A program made the position numbers and the translations under genes. A stretch of 64,000 bases of DNA, from NCBI RefSeq assembly GCF_024213375.1, contig NZ_JANAVJ010000002.1, positions 124,001 through 188,000 on the forward strand, written 5' to 3'. The stretch's first letter is position 1. Every line of letters begins with the position of its first letter. Under the pieces are notes generated by a model, which worked only from the letters and a program-made list of their open reading frames with translations, ran no database searches and was not told the DNA's origin. Origin of the DNA: Paenibacillus sp. MZ04-78.2 (lineage in GTDB: Bacteria > Bacillota > Bacilli > Paenibacillales > NBRC-103111). This document shows, one piece after another, positions 7,858 through 15,846 of the stretch.

Positions 7858-7889
7858 TCGGCCCCTACCTTAGGGGCCGATTTTTTTTG
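7858..7889 (+). terminator. intrinsic terminator
   Basis: TCGGCCCCTA and TAGGGGCCGA form a perfect stem followed by eight T. Confidence 0.9.
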
Positions 7890-7960
7890 CTTTGAGCCTA
7901 AGTTGCCCTCCGGACGAATAGGGTGTCCTTTGGGACAAAACAGAATATTTCTCATTTTTT

Positions 7961-7989
7961 TTGTACCTTTTCGCAAACTCGTATATTAT
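7961..7989 (+). promoter_or_regulatory. promoter of the glycosyltransferase gene
   Basis: TTGTAC and TATTAT are separated by 17 bases, about 80 bases upstream of the coding start. Confidence 0.5.
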
Positions 7990-8068
7990 AATGTTGGGGC
8001 TTCCCCTCCTTATACAGCTTCACATTGTTTAGCAAATATGAATGAGAACGAAGGTGCATGAAAAAACT

Positions 8069-9208
8069 ATGTCTGAAGCCAATCCAAACATTTTGATTTT
8101 ATATGCCAGCTACGGTGAGGGACATCTTCAGGCAGCCAAGGCGCTGCAGCAGCGTTTTGCCCGCTTGGGGATCGACCGGGTCAAGCTTTTGGACCTGCTT
8201 GCGGAGGCCCACCCCTGTATAAACGCCGTTACCCGATACATTTACCTGAAAAGCTCTACCCTGGGGCCGGATTTATACGGCTGGAGCTTTTATTTTACCC
8301 AGCATTTAAAGCACGATACGGCATTTGCCAAATGGCTGAACCGGTTCGGTGCGCGCAAATTCAAGCAAATGCTGCAGGCCGAACGGCCCGATGCGATTGT
8401 TTATACGTTTCCGCTGCCGGTCGTCTCCGGGATGATGTCCCCCAACGGCACGCCCGTCCGGACGTATACGATATTAACCGACTTTGTCCTTCATCAGCGC
8501 TGGATTCATCCGGATATTGATAAATATTACGTAGCCACGGAGCAGTTGAGGCAGCAGGTTGCCGCTTCCGGTGTGCCCAAGCACCGTATTGCAGTGAGCG
8601 GCATCCCGCTCCGCAGCCCGTTCAGCGATCCGATCCGACCGCAGGACGTCTTGCGAAAGTACGGCATCGAGCCTTCCAAGCCCGTCGTTCTCCTGATGGC
8701 CGGAGCCTACGGTGTCCTGAAGCACATCAGCCGGATGGGGCACGCGCTGCTCCGGTTGGACGAAATCGAGCTTGTAATTGTATGCGGCAGAAACAAACCG
8801 CTCAAGGGACAGATCGAAGCATCGTTTGCCAGTCATCCCCGCGTCCGCATTCTCGGATATGTGGAGGACATTCACGAGCTTATGGCGGTCTCGTCGTGCT
8901 TGATTACGAAAGCCGGAGGCATTACGCTCTCGGAAGCTCTGGCCTTGCGTCTGCCGGTTATCGTCTACCGTCCCCTCCCCGGTCAGGAGAAGGAAAATGC
9001 CCGCTTCTTGTCAGAGCAAGGCGCAGTCGAAATTGCGCAGTCTCCGGATGAGCTGATTTCGCTTGTGAAACGGATCGTCTCTCTCCCCGAACAAGCGGAA
9101 CGAATGAAGGCCGCCATGGAGAATTTGTACTGCGGAGATGCGGCGGAGGCGGTCGTCTCGGATGTGCTCGAAGGTCTCTCCCGGACCAATACCGGACTTC
9201 TCGGCTAA
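8069..9208 (+). CDS. UgtP-like diacylglycerol glucosyltransferase (GT28)
   Basis: A 379-residue MurG/UgtP-fold glycosyltransferase. LYASYGEGHLQAAKAL near the N-terminus is the MGDG-synthase N-terminal signature, and ITKAGGITLSEALA with YRPLPGQEKENARFL near residues 290-325 is the UDP-sugar-binding C-terminal motif. Such enzymes add glucose or galactose to diacylglycerol; the exact acceptor here is not proven. The start at 8069 follows GAAGGTG; an ATG at 8042 in the same frame is an alternative. A NodB-YkoP deacetylase follows on the same strand after 267 bases. In B. subtilis the sporulation genes ykoN (a glycosyltransferase) and ykoP are also neighbours, so a cell-envelope role during sporulation is possible. 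The intervening 9209-9475 shows no gene. Confidence 0.85.
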   Translation: MSEANPNILILYASYGEGHLQAAKALQQRFARLGIDRVKLLDLLAEAHPCINAVTRYIYLKSSTLGPDLYGWSFYFTQHLKHDTAFAKWLNRFGARKFKQMLQAERPDAIVYTFPLPVVSGMMSPNGTPVRTYTILTDFVLHQRWIHPDIDKYYVATEQLRQQVAASGVPKHRIAVSGIPLRSPFSDPIRPQDVLRKYGIEPSKPVVLLMAGAYGVLKHISRMGHALLRLDEIELVIVCGRNKPLKGQIEASFASHPRVRILGYVEDIHELMAVSSCLITKAGGITLSEALALRLPVIVYRPLPGQEKENARFLSEQGAVEIAQSPDELISLVKRIVSLPEQAERMKAAMENLYCGDAAEAVVSDVLEGLSRTNTGLLG

Positions 9209-9475
9209 AACGGAAACTCGGAGTTTTGCTCGTCAAAAATTACAATGGATTTGCACTCATTTTGTTTTTGGTCGAATTCGTTCGGGGCGCCTGCCTGATC
9301 TCCTTTTTACCGATCGTTGTGGCGCCGCCGTGTTGTCTAGCCATTAGTCCGGTGATCGGCGGATAGCTCGCCACGCGTTTTATGAACCGGCCGTCCGTCG
9401 TGTTGACAAGTGCAGCTCCGTTAGGGGGGATTGTTTTGTTTTATGGTTTCGTTCCTGTAGAAAGAGTGATGGAAC

Positions 9476-10849
9476 ATGACTGAATCGATCACGACCCTCG
9501 TTATTGTCCTTACTTTATATACGCTAATCCCTACATTTCTCATGCGCGTCTTCTCGTTGGGCGCGTATCCGAAAGAAAACACCGAGCATGGCATTGCGCT
9601 CACCTTCGATGACGGTCCGGACCCGAAATATACGCCGATTCTGCTCGACCTATTGGCACGGCACGGCGTCAAAGCAACCTTCTTCGTGCTCGGGTCCAAG
9701 GCCGAGCGTTACCCCGAATTGATTCTACGCATGCACAACGAGGGCCACCTGATCGGGGTTCACAACTATGTCCACCGCACCAATGCCTTGATGATGCCTT
9801 GGAAGGTCAGAAAGCAAATTAACCGGACCGCCGCGGCGATTGAGAAAATTACCGGCAAGTCCCCTCAATTTTACCGTCCGCCCTGGGGGATTGTGAACAT
9901 CTTTGACTTTTTCCTGTCCCGGCGTTTCCGCATTGTGCTCTGGTCGCTTATTGTCGGGGATTGGCTCAACCGGACGGGCAAGGAGACCATTAAGCAGCGG
10001 TTGTTCGCTCAGCTTCAGAGCGGTTCGGTAATCGTGCTTCATGACAGCGGCGATACGCTCGGGGCGGACCCGGATGCGCCGGAGCTCATGATCGCCGCGC
10101 TCGACGAATTTTTGACGGAAACGGCGCGCCGCGGCTTTACGTTTGTCCGGATCGACGAACGGTTTCCCCTGAACGAGCCGGAGGATCGCCTGCCCGCGGA
10201 CCGGTCGAAGCGGAAACGATGGATTGCCGCGGTCTGGCTGCAGTGGGAACGGTTCTTTCAATGGCTGCTTCAGGTGCGACCGATCGATCCGTTTACTGCG
10301 CTGCTCCAGTTTCGGGTGTGTCGGTATCATGGCATACGGATTCCGCTCAATGATGGACAATTCATCGAACCGGGCGATCGCGTTATGGAACTGCACCTCG
10401 ACAATGCGACGCTGCTCGGCATTGGGATGAAAACCAGATCAACGATGCAGTTGGCCGTGCAATTGATCCGCACGATGGAGCGGTGCTTGCCGCACGTATC
10501 CGAACGGCTGGCAAGCGATCCGACGCTCGGCGACGTGAAAGGCTTATACGGCGTCTCGATCATCCATCGCGGCGCTTCCCAGCTCGGATTTACCGTCTCC
10601 GATCTGCCCAAGGGCATTTTTTTATTTTGTTCCAAGCTTTACTTACGATGGCTGCTGTACGTCATCCACCCGCAGGGCAAGCGGAGACTGGACACGAAGA
10701 CCGCGCTGCTGACGCCGAAAATGATCGCCATCTCCGCAAACGAAGTGTGCCGGAGATACCCGTCGATCAGCTTCCACAATCCGGAGCTGACCTCAAACCC
10801 GCTGACGGCCGAAAGTGGCTGCGACGAAAGCATGGTTCAAAGGATTTAA
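9476..10849 (+). CDS. NodB polysaccharide deacetylase fused to a YkoP-like domain
   Basis: A 457-residue protein. An N-terminal hydrophobic segment (about residues 5-24) anchors it, then a CE4 NodB domain carries TFDDGPDPKYT (catalytic base and metal aspartate), HNYVH (the H-X3-H metal pair), FYRPPWG and IVLHDSG. After about residue 240 a second domain of some 180 residues (RFFQWLLQVRPIDPF ... IHPQGKRRLDTK) resembles YkoP of B. subtilis, a sporulation-associated protein of unknown function. The enzyme likely removes acetyl groups from wall amino sugars. ATG at 9476 is preceded by AAAGAGTGATGG, a modest ribosome site. Confidence 0.85.
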   Translation: MTESITTLVIVLTLYTLIPTFLMRVFSLGAYPKENTEHGIALTFDDGPDPKYTPILLDLLARHGVKATFFVLGSKAERYPELILRMHNEGHLIGVHNYVHRTNALMMPWKVRKQINRTAAAIEKITGKSPQFYRPPWGIVNIFDFFLSRRFRIVLWSLIVGDWLNRTGKETIKQRLFAQLQSGSVIVLHDSGDTLGADPDAPELMIAALDEFLTETARRGFTFVRIDERFPLNEPEDRLPADRSKRKRWIAAVWLQWERFFQWLLQVRPIDPFTALLQFRVCRYHGIRIPLNDGQFIEPGDRVMELHLDNATLLGIGMKTRSTMQLAVQLIRTMERCLPHVSERLASDPTLGDVKGLYGVSIIHRGASQLGFTVSDLPKGIFLFCSKLYLRWLLYVIHPQGKRRLDTKTALLTPKMIAISANEVCRRYPSISFHNPELTSNPLTAESGCDESMVQRI

Positions 10850-10861
10850 ACGAAATATCAA

Positions 10862-10896
10862 AAACAAAGAGCCTGCAATCTTCGGGATTGCAGGCT
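10862..10896 (-). terminator. intrinsic terminator for the leftward gene
   Basis: AGCCTGCAATC and GATTGCAGGCT form a perfect 11-bp stem. The T-rich tail lies on the minus strand (CTTTGTTTTT), so it ends transcription of the small membrane-protein gene at 11008-11328. It may also slow rightward transcripts of the deacetylase gene. Confidence 0.7.
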
Positions 10897-11007
10897 GTCA
10901 AGGAGTGTATATATTGAAAAGGGGGTCGATTGTTATTATAGACAAGGAACGTTAAGGCAGGATGAAATTCAGATTACAGTTTTGTTACACTTAAATAATT
11001 ACTGTAA

Positions 11008-11328
11008 CTAGGCATCTGCGTCTGGAGCCGGGTCGCCGCCGATTTTTTTCTTCATGATCAGTTGAGTGAAAAACAGCAGGACCTCATTATTTGCAAACGA
11101 AACGCCTAGTCCGAACAGACCGAACATCCGGGAAAACTGCTGTTCGGAGCCCGCAAAAGCCGACGACCACCACCAGAACGCACCCGCCGTCAGCAGAACG
11201 TTGACCGCCGTCCCCGCCAGAAACGAAAGCAGAAGCTTTTCCGTCTTCCACATCATAAGAACCCCAACGAGTCCCGTTAATACAAATCCGGCTCCCAACA
11301 TGAGCCAGTAAATCGCATCGTATGTCAA
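11008..11328 (-). CDS. small polytopic membrane protein, unknown function
   Basis: About 106 residues if translation begins at the TTG at 11328, which follows GGAGTGAAAC. There are three to four hydrophobic segments (starting YWLMLGAGFVLTGLVGVLMM, then LLLSFLAGTAVNVLLTAGAFWWW, then a C-terminal helix) and an acidic end PAPDADA. The upstream in-frame extension to 11403 has no ribosome site and reads as intergenic DNA. I do not recognise the family. Confidence 0.6.
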   Translation of the reverse strand: MTYDAIYWLMLGAGFVLTGLVGVLMMWKTEKLLLSFLAGTAVNVLLTAGAFWWWSSAFAGSEQQFSRMFGLFGLGVSFANNEVLLFFTQLIMKKKIGGDPAPDADA

Positions 11329-11443
11329 GGCATGTTTCACTCCTGTTTCAGTCGCATGTTTATCCCTTCCAAGGTTACCATGAAAGAAGGAGCGGTACAA
11401 CAAGTTGCACGGTTCGCCGCAAAACTGTCAAACTCCCGCCGTC

Positions 11444-11472
11444 TGGTCATCGTCCTTCAAGAAGCGTATAAT
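11444..11472 (+). promoter_or_regulatory. promoter of the small basic-protein gene
   Basis: TGGTCA and a perfect TATAAT are 17 bases apart, 32 bases before the ATG at 11504. Confidence 0.55.
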
Positions 11473-11503
11473 AGAATGGATTACCCATTCAGGAGGTGCC
11501 GAC

Positions 11504-11830
11504 ATGGCCAAAAGTCAAGCATGGAAAAAACGGCGGAAGCTGGAGCGCGAAGGCTCTCGCAATCCCGATCTGAACCGCGGAAGCTGGCACGGCGTCGTTC
11601 CCGTCGAACGCACGACCCCGACGCTGCACGAGAAACAAAGACGTTTCATAGATAAGCACAAAAAGAAATGGAACCGCACGCTGCCCCCGGACAGTGACGG
11701 TTCCATTTTTTATTGTTACCCGATTGCTTCGGCGTCAGGCTTTATATCATATCGGTTCCGTTCAGACGCTGCTTCGCATACAGCGCGCTGCCGACGATAC
11801 CCGCATCTTCAATCCGTTCCGCAGGCTTGA
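11504..11830 (+). CDS. small basic conserved protein; frame runs through a terminator
   Basis: The ATG at 11504 has an excellent AGGAGG seven bases upstream. The first 65 residues are very basic (MAKSQAWKKRRKLEREG ... RTTPTLHEKQRRFIDKHKKK), which looks like a small RNA- or ribosome-associated protein of Bacillales, but I cannot name it. After about residue 54 the frame passes through an intrinsic terminator hairpin (11666-11711) and then runs about 90 bases antisense to the ROK kinase gene before its stop. The last 40 residues are therefore probably poorly conserved tail. Total 108 residues. Confidence 0.6.
   Translation: MAKSQAWKKRRKLEREGSRNPDLNRGSWHGVVPVERTTPTLHEKQRRFIDKHKKKWNRTLPPDSDGSIFYCYPIASASGFISYRFRSDAASHTARCRRYPHLQSVPQA
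11666..11711. terminator. bidirectional terminator inside a coding frame
   Basis: AAATGGAACCG and CGGTTCCATTT flank a 21-base spacer, with T-runs on both strands. It serves the leftward ROK gene and the rightward small gene, although the latter's reading frame continues past it. Confidence 0.75.
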
Positions 11831-12713
11831 TGACGAGATCGTCCAGATAGAACGAAAGCGTGGATTGTTCGATTTCCTTGCGCATCGGCGCGAACAATCG
11901 CTCGCCCGCCAGCGACCCGCCGCCGCCGATCACGATCGCCTCCGGGCTGAACATCGGAATCACTGCAGCCAAACCCCGGCCGAGCAGCGTCCCCGTGCGC
12001 TCCATCACGGCAATCGCCGCAGGGTCTCCTTCGTCGTATGCGCGGGATACATCCGCGGCCGTCAGCTTCTGAAGGTTGTCCCCGGAGAAACGCTCGGCCA
12101 AGATCGTCGATTCGCCCCGCTGCACCGCTTCCCTCGCTTGGCGGGCAATGCCCGTTGCCGAAACGGCCGTCTCCAGGCATCCGGTCATCCCGCAATTGCA
12201 ACGATAGTCAAGGCCCGGAGCCGGGATGTGTCCGAATTCGCCGGCGCGTCCGCGGTTGCCGTAATACAGCCTGCCTTCGTTCATCATCGCCGCTGCAAGC
12301 CCCGTCCCGACCGTAAGACCGAACACGTGCTTGTAGCCTTGTCCTGCCCCGGCTACCGCCTCGCCGTACACATACATCCGCACATCGTGGTTGAGGTAAA
12401 CGGGCATTCCGCCGAGATGCTTGCTCAGCTCCGACGTGACCGGGACGCATTTCCAGCCAAGGTTGGCGGCGAACAGCGACACGCCGTTCACATGATCGAC
12501 AAAGCCGGGAATGCCGATGCCGACCGCCTCCGGCGATACGCCGGCTTCCGCGATCAATCCGCTCACGGCTTTCCCCAGTCGCTCAATCACATCATCGCTT
12601 CCCCGCTGCGCCTCGGTCGCCACCTTCTTCATGCGCAGCGTACGTCCCGTCTCGTCGGTCAAACCGCAAACCATATTGGTACCGCCGATATCGATTCCTA
12701 CGTAATGTTTCAC
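11742..12713 (-). CDS. ROK-family sugar kinase (glucokinase-like)
   Basis: A 323-residue ASKHA-fold kinase. GIDIGGTNMVCGL at the N-terminus is the ATP phosphate motif; NHDVRMYVYGE holds the catalytic aspartate; GRAGEFGHIPAPG and CNCGMTGCLE (about residues 165-185) form the ROK zinc site with one histidine and three cysteines. These features match Bacillales glucokinases and fructokinases; substrate cannot be fixed from sequence. It follows the DeoR regulator by 44 bases on the same strand, so both are probably co-transcribed and the regulator likely responds to a sugar phosphate. Confidence 0.88.
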   Translation of the reverse strand: MKHYVGIDIGGTNMVCGLTDETGRTLRMKKVATEAQRGSDDVIERLGKAVSGLIAEAGVSPEAVGIGIPGFVDHVNGVSLFAANLGWKCVPVTSELSKHLGGMPVYLNHDVRMYVYGEAVAGAGQGYKHVFGLTVGTGLAAAMMNEGRLYYGNRGRAGEFGHIPAPGLDYRCNCGMTGCLETAVSATGIARQAREAVQRGESTILAERFSGDNLQKLTAADVSRAYDEGDPAAIAVMERTGTLLGRGLAAVIPMFSPEAIVIGGGGSLAGERLFAPMRKEIEQSTLSFYLDDLVIKPAERIEDAGIVGSALYAKQRLNGTDMI

Positions 12714-12757
12714 CGGATCTCCTCTTTTCTATGCGTTTCGCTCTAGTAATCTCCCCA

Positions 12758-13567
12758 TCAGAGGACGGGAGCTGCGGGCTCCGCCAGGTACAGCGCGATC
12801 CCCTGCTCTTCCAAATACCGCTTCAGCTTCTCGTCGGCCGGCTGGTTCGTCATGCAGCCCTGCACGGCCGTCAGCGGCGCGATGCTGAATAGCGAAGTCC
12901 GGCCGACCTTCGTATGGTCGAAGACGGCAACCGTCCGGCGCGACCGCTTCAGCATCAGCCGGGCGATATCGGCTTCCTGCTCGGAGAAGGTGGTCAAGCC
13001 CTGCTCCTCGGTAACGCCGTCCACGCCCAGAAACATCGTGCCAATGTTGACGCTGTCTACAATTTTCTCCGCAAGCGGGCCGCACAGCTCGAAGCTGTTG
13101 CTCCGCATCACTCCGCCGGTCAATACCACCTGAATGCCGTCGCTCTCGGACAGCTCCATGGCGATGTTCACCGCGTTGGTCACGACGGTAATGCCCCTGC
13201 GCAGCTTAAGTTCCCGGGCGATTAGAAACGTGGTCGTGCCTCCGCTCAGCCCGATGACGTCGCCTTCCTCCACCAGCGAAGCGGCCTTGGCCGCAATGGC
13301 TTCCTTTTCCAGCCACAGCAATTCCTTCTTCTCATTGAAGGGGACCTCCCTGCCGGCAGACGGAGACGGCGTATCCAGCTGCGCGCCGCCCAGGCTGCGG
13401 ATCAGCCCGCCCTGCTTCACTAGCAGGTCCAAGTCGCGCCGGGCGGTCGCTTCCGAGCATGCGAACTTGTCAATGATCTCTTGAATCGTAAGTTTCCCTT
13501 GGCGTTTCAGCAAGTTCATAATCTGCTCGCGCCGCCGGTCGCCCTTGCTGAGCATCCTACCGCTCAT
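12758..13567 (-). CDS. DeoR-family transcriptional repressor
   Basis: A 269-residue regulator. The DeoR helix-turn-helix occupies about residues 10-65 (KLTIQEIIDKFACSEATARR, then DLDLLVKQGGLIRSLGGAQL), followed by the DeoRC sensor domain with GDVIGLSGGTTTFLIARELK and FLGVDGVTEEQGLTTF, which usually bind a phosphorylated sugar. The ATG at 13567 is preceded by GGAGGGGATG; an upstream extension to 13657 would run over the promoter. It is the first gene of a regulator-kinase pair. Confidence 0.88.
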   Translation of the reverse strand: MSGRMLSKGDRRREQIMNLLKRQGKLTIQEIIDKFACSEATARRDLDLLVKQGGLIRSLGGAQLDTPSPSAGREVPFNEKKELLWLEKEAIAAKAASLVEEGDVIGLSGGTTTFLIARELKLRRGITVVTNAVNIAMELSESDGIQVVLTGGVMRSNSFELCGPLAEKIVDSVNIGTMFLGVDGVTEEQGLTTFSEQEADIARLMLKRSRRTVAVFDHTKVGRTSLFSIAPLTAVQGCMTNQPADEKLKRYLEEQGIALYLAEPAAPVL

Positions 13568-13624
13568 GGCATCCCCTCCCGTCGTTCCCATCCGTTTGCC
13601 AAACTCGTTTGACAATCTAATGAA

Positions 13625-13653
13625 ATAATAAATCATTTTTTTGACGATATCAA
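13625..13653 (-). promoter_or_regulatory. promoter of the deoR-ROK unit
   Basis: On the minus strand TTGATA and TATTAT are exactly 17 bases apart, 58 bases upstream of the regulator's ATG. Confidence 0.6.
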
Positions 13654-13668
13654 TCAACTTCAGTCAAA
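13640..13668. promoter_or_regulatory. inverted repeat, candidate DeoR autoregulatory operator
   Basis: TTTGAC, 17 bases, GTCAAA: a perfect six-base inverted repeat laid over the -35 region. DeoR-family repressors often bind such sites in front of their own gene. Confidence 0.45.
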
Positions 13669-13684
13669 CGGAAAGAAGGGCCGG

Positions 13685-14647
13685 CTATTGCGGCACCGTA
13701 TGAACGGGCTTTCCTTTGAGGAAAGCCCGGACGTTCGCGCACGCCGTGTCCATCAGGCGGGCCCGCGCTTCCTTCGTCGCCCAAGCGATATGCGGGGTGA
13801 CGATGCAGTTCGGGGCCGCGAGCAGCGGGTTGTCCGTGTGCGGCGGCTCCGCCGACAGCACGTCCAGACCCGCGCCCGCGAGGCGGCCTTCGCGCAGCGC
13901 CGCGGCCAGGTCGCTCTCGACGACGAGCGGGCCGCGGGCGGTGTTGATCAGCATCGCCGAAGGCTTCATGAGGGCGATGCGGTCTTGGTTGATCAGCCCG
14001 TGCGTCGCGGGCGTGAGCGGGCAGTGCAGGCTGATGACGTCAGCCTGCCGCAGCAGCTCCGGCAGCGTCACCCATTCCACCCCCTCCACGGGGGTGGAAT
14101 GAGTGCGTCCGCTGCCGACGGCGATGACGCGCATGCCGAACGCTTCGGCGATGCGCGCGGTTTGCTGCCCGATGCGGCCGAGCCCGATCAGGCCCATCGT
14201 TTTCCCCGCCAGCTCCACGAGCGGCGTCTTCGTGAAGCTGAAATCCGGGGAGGCGCTCCATTCCCCGGATTTCACCGCTTCGTTGTGCCGCCCGACGTGC
14301 TGGCACAGCTCCAGCAGCAGGGCGAACACGAACTGCGCCACCCCATGCGTGCCGTAAGCCGGCACGTTGGTTACGACAATGCCTCGCGCCGCCGCCGCTT
14401 CGGTATCGATAATGTTGTAGCCCGTCGCCAGCACCCCGATGTAGCGAAGATTCGGCAGCCGCGCAATTGTATCCGCAGATAGCGGCGTTTTGTTCGTCAG
14501 CACGATACCGGCGTCTTTGGCCCGATCTACAATCTCTTCGACCGGCGTCCGGTCGTACAAAGCAACCGATCCCAATCGCTCCAGCCCTTCCCAGCTCAGA
14601 TCGCCGGGATTCAGCGTATAGCCGTCAAGTACGACAATCTGTTCCAT
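13685..14647 (-). CDS. D-2-hydroxyacid dehydrogenase (hydroxypyruvate reductase type)
   Basis: A 320-residue NAD-linked oxidoreductase. VATGYN-like GVLATGYNIIDTEAAAARG, the Rossmann GLIGLGRIGQQTARIAEAFG (about residues 148-167), NTARGPLVVE with the substrate arginine, and TPHIAWAT with the catalytic histidine define the family. The group reduces glyoxylate, hydroxypyruvate or related 2-ketoacids; the substrate is not resolvable. ATG at 14647 follows GGAGG. It is upstream of the deoR-ROK unit on the same strand but separated by a promoter, so co-regulation is uncertain. Confidence 0.9.
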   Translation of the reverse strand: MEQIVVLDGYTLNPGDLSWEGLERLGSVALYDRTPVEEIVDRAKDAGIVLTNKTPLSADTIARLPNLRYIGVLATGYNIIDTEAAAARGIVVTNVPAYGTHGVAQFVFALLLELCQHVGRHNEAVKSGEWSASPDFSFTKTPLVELAGKTMGLIGLGRIGQQTARIAEAFGMRVIAVGSGRTHSTPVEGVEWVTLPELLRQADVISLHCPLTPATHGLINQDRIALMKPSAMLINTARGPLVVESDLAAALREGRLAGAGLDVLSAEPPHTDNPLLAAPNCIVTPHIAWATKEARARLMDTACANVRAFLKGKPVHTVPQ

Positions 14648-14789
14648 GCCAAACCTCCATATCAGCCCTAAAGTCCCGTTCCGCCTGATCATCCGTCAGG
14701 AAATAGCGCGACCCAAGTATCTCCATCATACCGTTTTTCACGCAAGGCGTAAATTGAAAAGGTCCCGCTCGCCGCCTCATGCTTCTACG

Positions 14790-14839
14790 AAAAAAGTCCC
14801 GCCCGCAAAGTCTTCTCAAGACCTTGCAAGCGGAACTTT
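14790..14839 (-). terminator. terminator behind the emrA remnant
   Basis: An imperfect long hairpin (AAAGTTCCGC...GCAAGGTCTT against AAGACTTTGC...GCGGGACTTT) ends in a T-run on the minus strand. It sits at the stop of the emrA remnant, so it may be the original operon's terminator, brought next to its start by a deletion. Confidence 0.55.
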
Positions 14840-15002
14840 ATGCCACGTCTGAATGTGAGCCGATGGCGCGCAGATCGCCCTGCACTTTCGCATCCTCCGT
14901 CGTTATGTACTTGCTCGCGATATTGTAGTAGTACGCGCCGCGGTCCCTCCCCCCACCCGCGCCAAAGCTAGTACGGACAGCACAATGATCTTTTTTCTTC
15001 AT
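14838..15002 (-). pseudogene. remnant of an EmrA/HlyD-type membrane-fusion protein gene
   Basis: An ATG at 15002 with AAGGAG upstream begins MKKK. After a one-base shift in the A-run the next frame reads IIVLSVLALARVGGGTAAYY and then a stretch with YITTEDAKVQGDL. This is the start of EmrA-type adaptor proteins: a short basic N-terminus, one membrane helix, then the YVTTDDAxVxGD strand. A stop follows about 53 residues in, and a terminator comes at once. Intact proteins have over 200 residues, so about three quarters of the gene is missing. The adjacent divergent MarR gene is the usual regulator partner of such pumps. The rest of the gap 14648-15180 shows no other gene. Confidence 0.6.
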
Positions 15003-15109
15003 TCGGATGAAGCTCCTTTCCTAAGGTCCTGTATCGGTGTCTGCATGCTTAGCCAGCGTGGATACGGCAAACCAGGGCGGGGAAACTTTTTGAAACCAAA
15101 GGGAGCAAC

Positions 15110-15138
15110 TTGCGTATTACTTAATATTTTAATATTTT
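15110..15138 (+). promoter_or_regulatory. marR promoter
   Basis: TTGCGT and TATTTT are separated by 17 bases within an AT-rich stretch containing a doubled TAATATTTT. Confidence 0.4.
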
Positions 15139-15152
15139 GTCGAACTCTAGTT

Positions 15153-15162
15153 TTACCGGTAA
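15153..15162. promoter_or_regulatory. palindrome in the marR leader
   Basis: TTACCGGTAA is a perfect 10-base palindrome between the presumed promoter and the marR ribosome site, a plausible autoregulatory operator. Confidence 0.4.
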
Positions 15163-15180
15163 CAATTTAAGGGGGCTATT

Positions 15181-15618
15181 ATGGTACACCGACAAGATTT
15201 ATATGAGCTGGAGGAAGCGTTCCGCTTAATGTTTCGCAAAGTGAAAGCCAGTTGGACCCGCTTTGAAGCGCATGGGGTCTCCGCCTCCCAAGCGGTTATT
15301 CTGGAAAAATTGCAAAACGAAGGTCCGCTGAAAGTCTCACAAATCGCCGACGCGCTCTGGATCACGTCGGGCGCGGTGACATCGCTTTCCGATAAGCTGA
15401 TTTCCGGCGGGTTCGCCGAAAGAACCCGCTCCGAAGAAGACCGGAGAGTGGTCTATATGGAGCTTACCGAGAAGGGAAGAGAAATTATCGAGAAGCTCCG
15501 CTTGCACCGCCAGCGAGTCGTCGAGGAATATTTCGGAAAGCTGCCCGACGAGGATATTAAACAATTGACCCGCATCTGCAAAACGATATTGACTGAAAAG
15601 CAAGAAGTGAAAGTGTAG
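15181..15618 (+). CDS. MarR-family transcriptional regulator
   Basis: A 145-residue winged-helix protein. The DNA-binding region (about residues 38-100) includes ILEKLQNEGPLKVSQIADAL, TSGAVTSLSDKLISGGFAER and the wing with the DRR motif (SEEDRRVVYMELTEKG). ATG at 15181 follows AAGGGGG. It is divergent from the wreck of an emrA-type efflux gene, the arrangement seen for MarR repressors of EmrAB pumps, so it has probably lost its main target here. Confidence 0.9.
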   Translation: MVHRQDLYELEEAFRLMFRKVKASWTRFEAHGVSASQAVILEKLQNEGPLKVSQIADALWITSGAVTSLSDKLISGGFAERTRSEEDRRVVYMELTEKGREIIEKLRLHRQRVVEEYFGKLPDEDIKQLTRICKTILTEKQEVKV

Positions 15619-15621
15619 GCA

Positions 15622-15655
15622 GCGAAGGCAACCCGGTCGGGAAGCCTTCGTTTTG
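15622..15655 (+). terminator. intrinsic terminator
   Basis: GCGAAGGC and GCCTTCG form the stem, followed by TTTTGCTTT, directly after the marR stop. Confidence 0.65.
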
Positions 15656-15699
15656 CTTTCCGATCATTTTTTCGCGAAACGTTCATAAACTGGTAGCAT

Positions 15700-15846
15700 A
15701 TGGCAGGAAAGGATGCGATCCTATTGGTCCATACGATCTCGTTTCTCATGTGCCTGATGCTGCTTGGCATGATCGTTGTCGCTTTTATGGCTGCGCTGCT
15801 GGAGTTCGTTTTGCGCGATTTTAGCCGATTCATCCCTTGCCTTTAG
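15700..15846 (+). pseudogene. 5' part of a small membrane-protein gene cut by an IS remnant
   Basis: From the ATG at 15700 the frame encodes MAGKDAILLVHTISF, then a long hydrophobic helix rich in Leu, Met, Ile and Val, ending LLEFVLRDF. It then runs into the left hairpin of the IS200-type remnant and stops at 15846. The piece at 16190-16261 (LWNHKYTLEDLHLEGRKEEK) looks like its cytoplasmic tail. Rejoined, they would give a single-pass protein of about 63 residues. The ribosome site is weak, so the left half could start later. Confidence 0.4.

Noticed and set aside
11694-12746. 350-codon rightward frame opposite the ROK kinase
   Set aside because: Antisense shadow: no start signal, no recognisable domain, His/Arg-rich composition.
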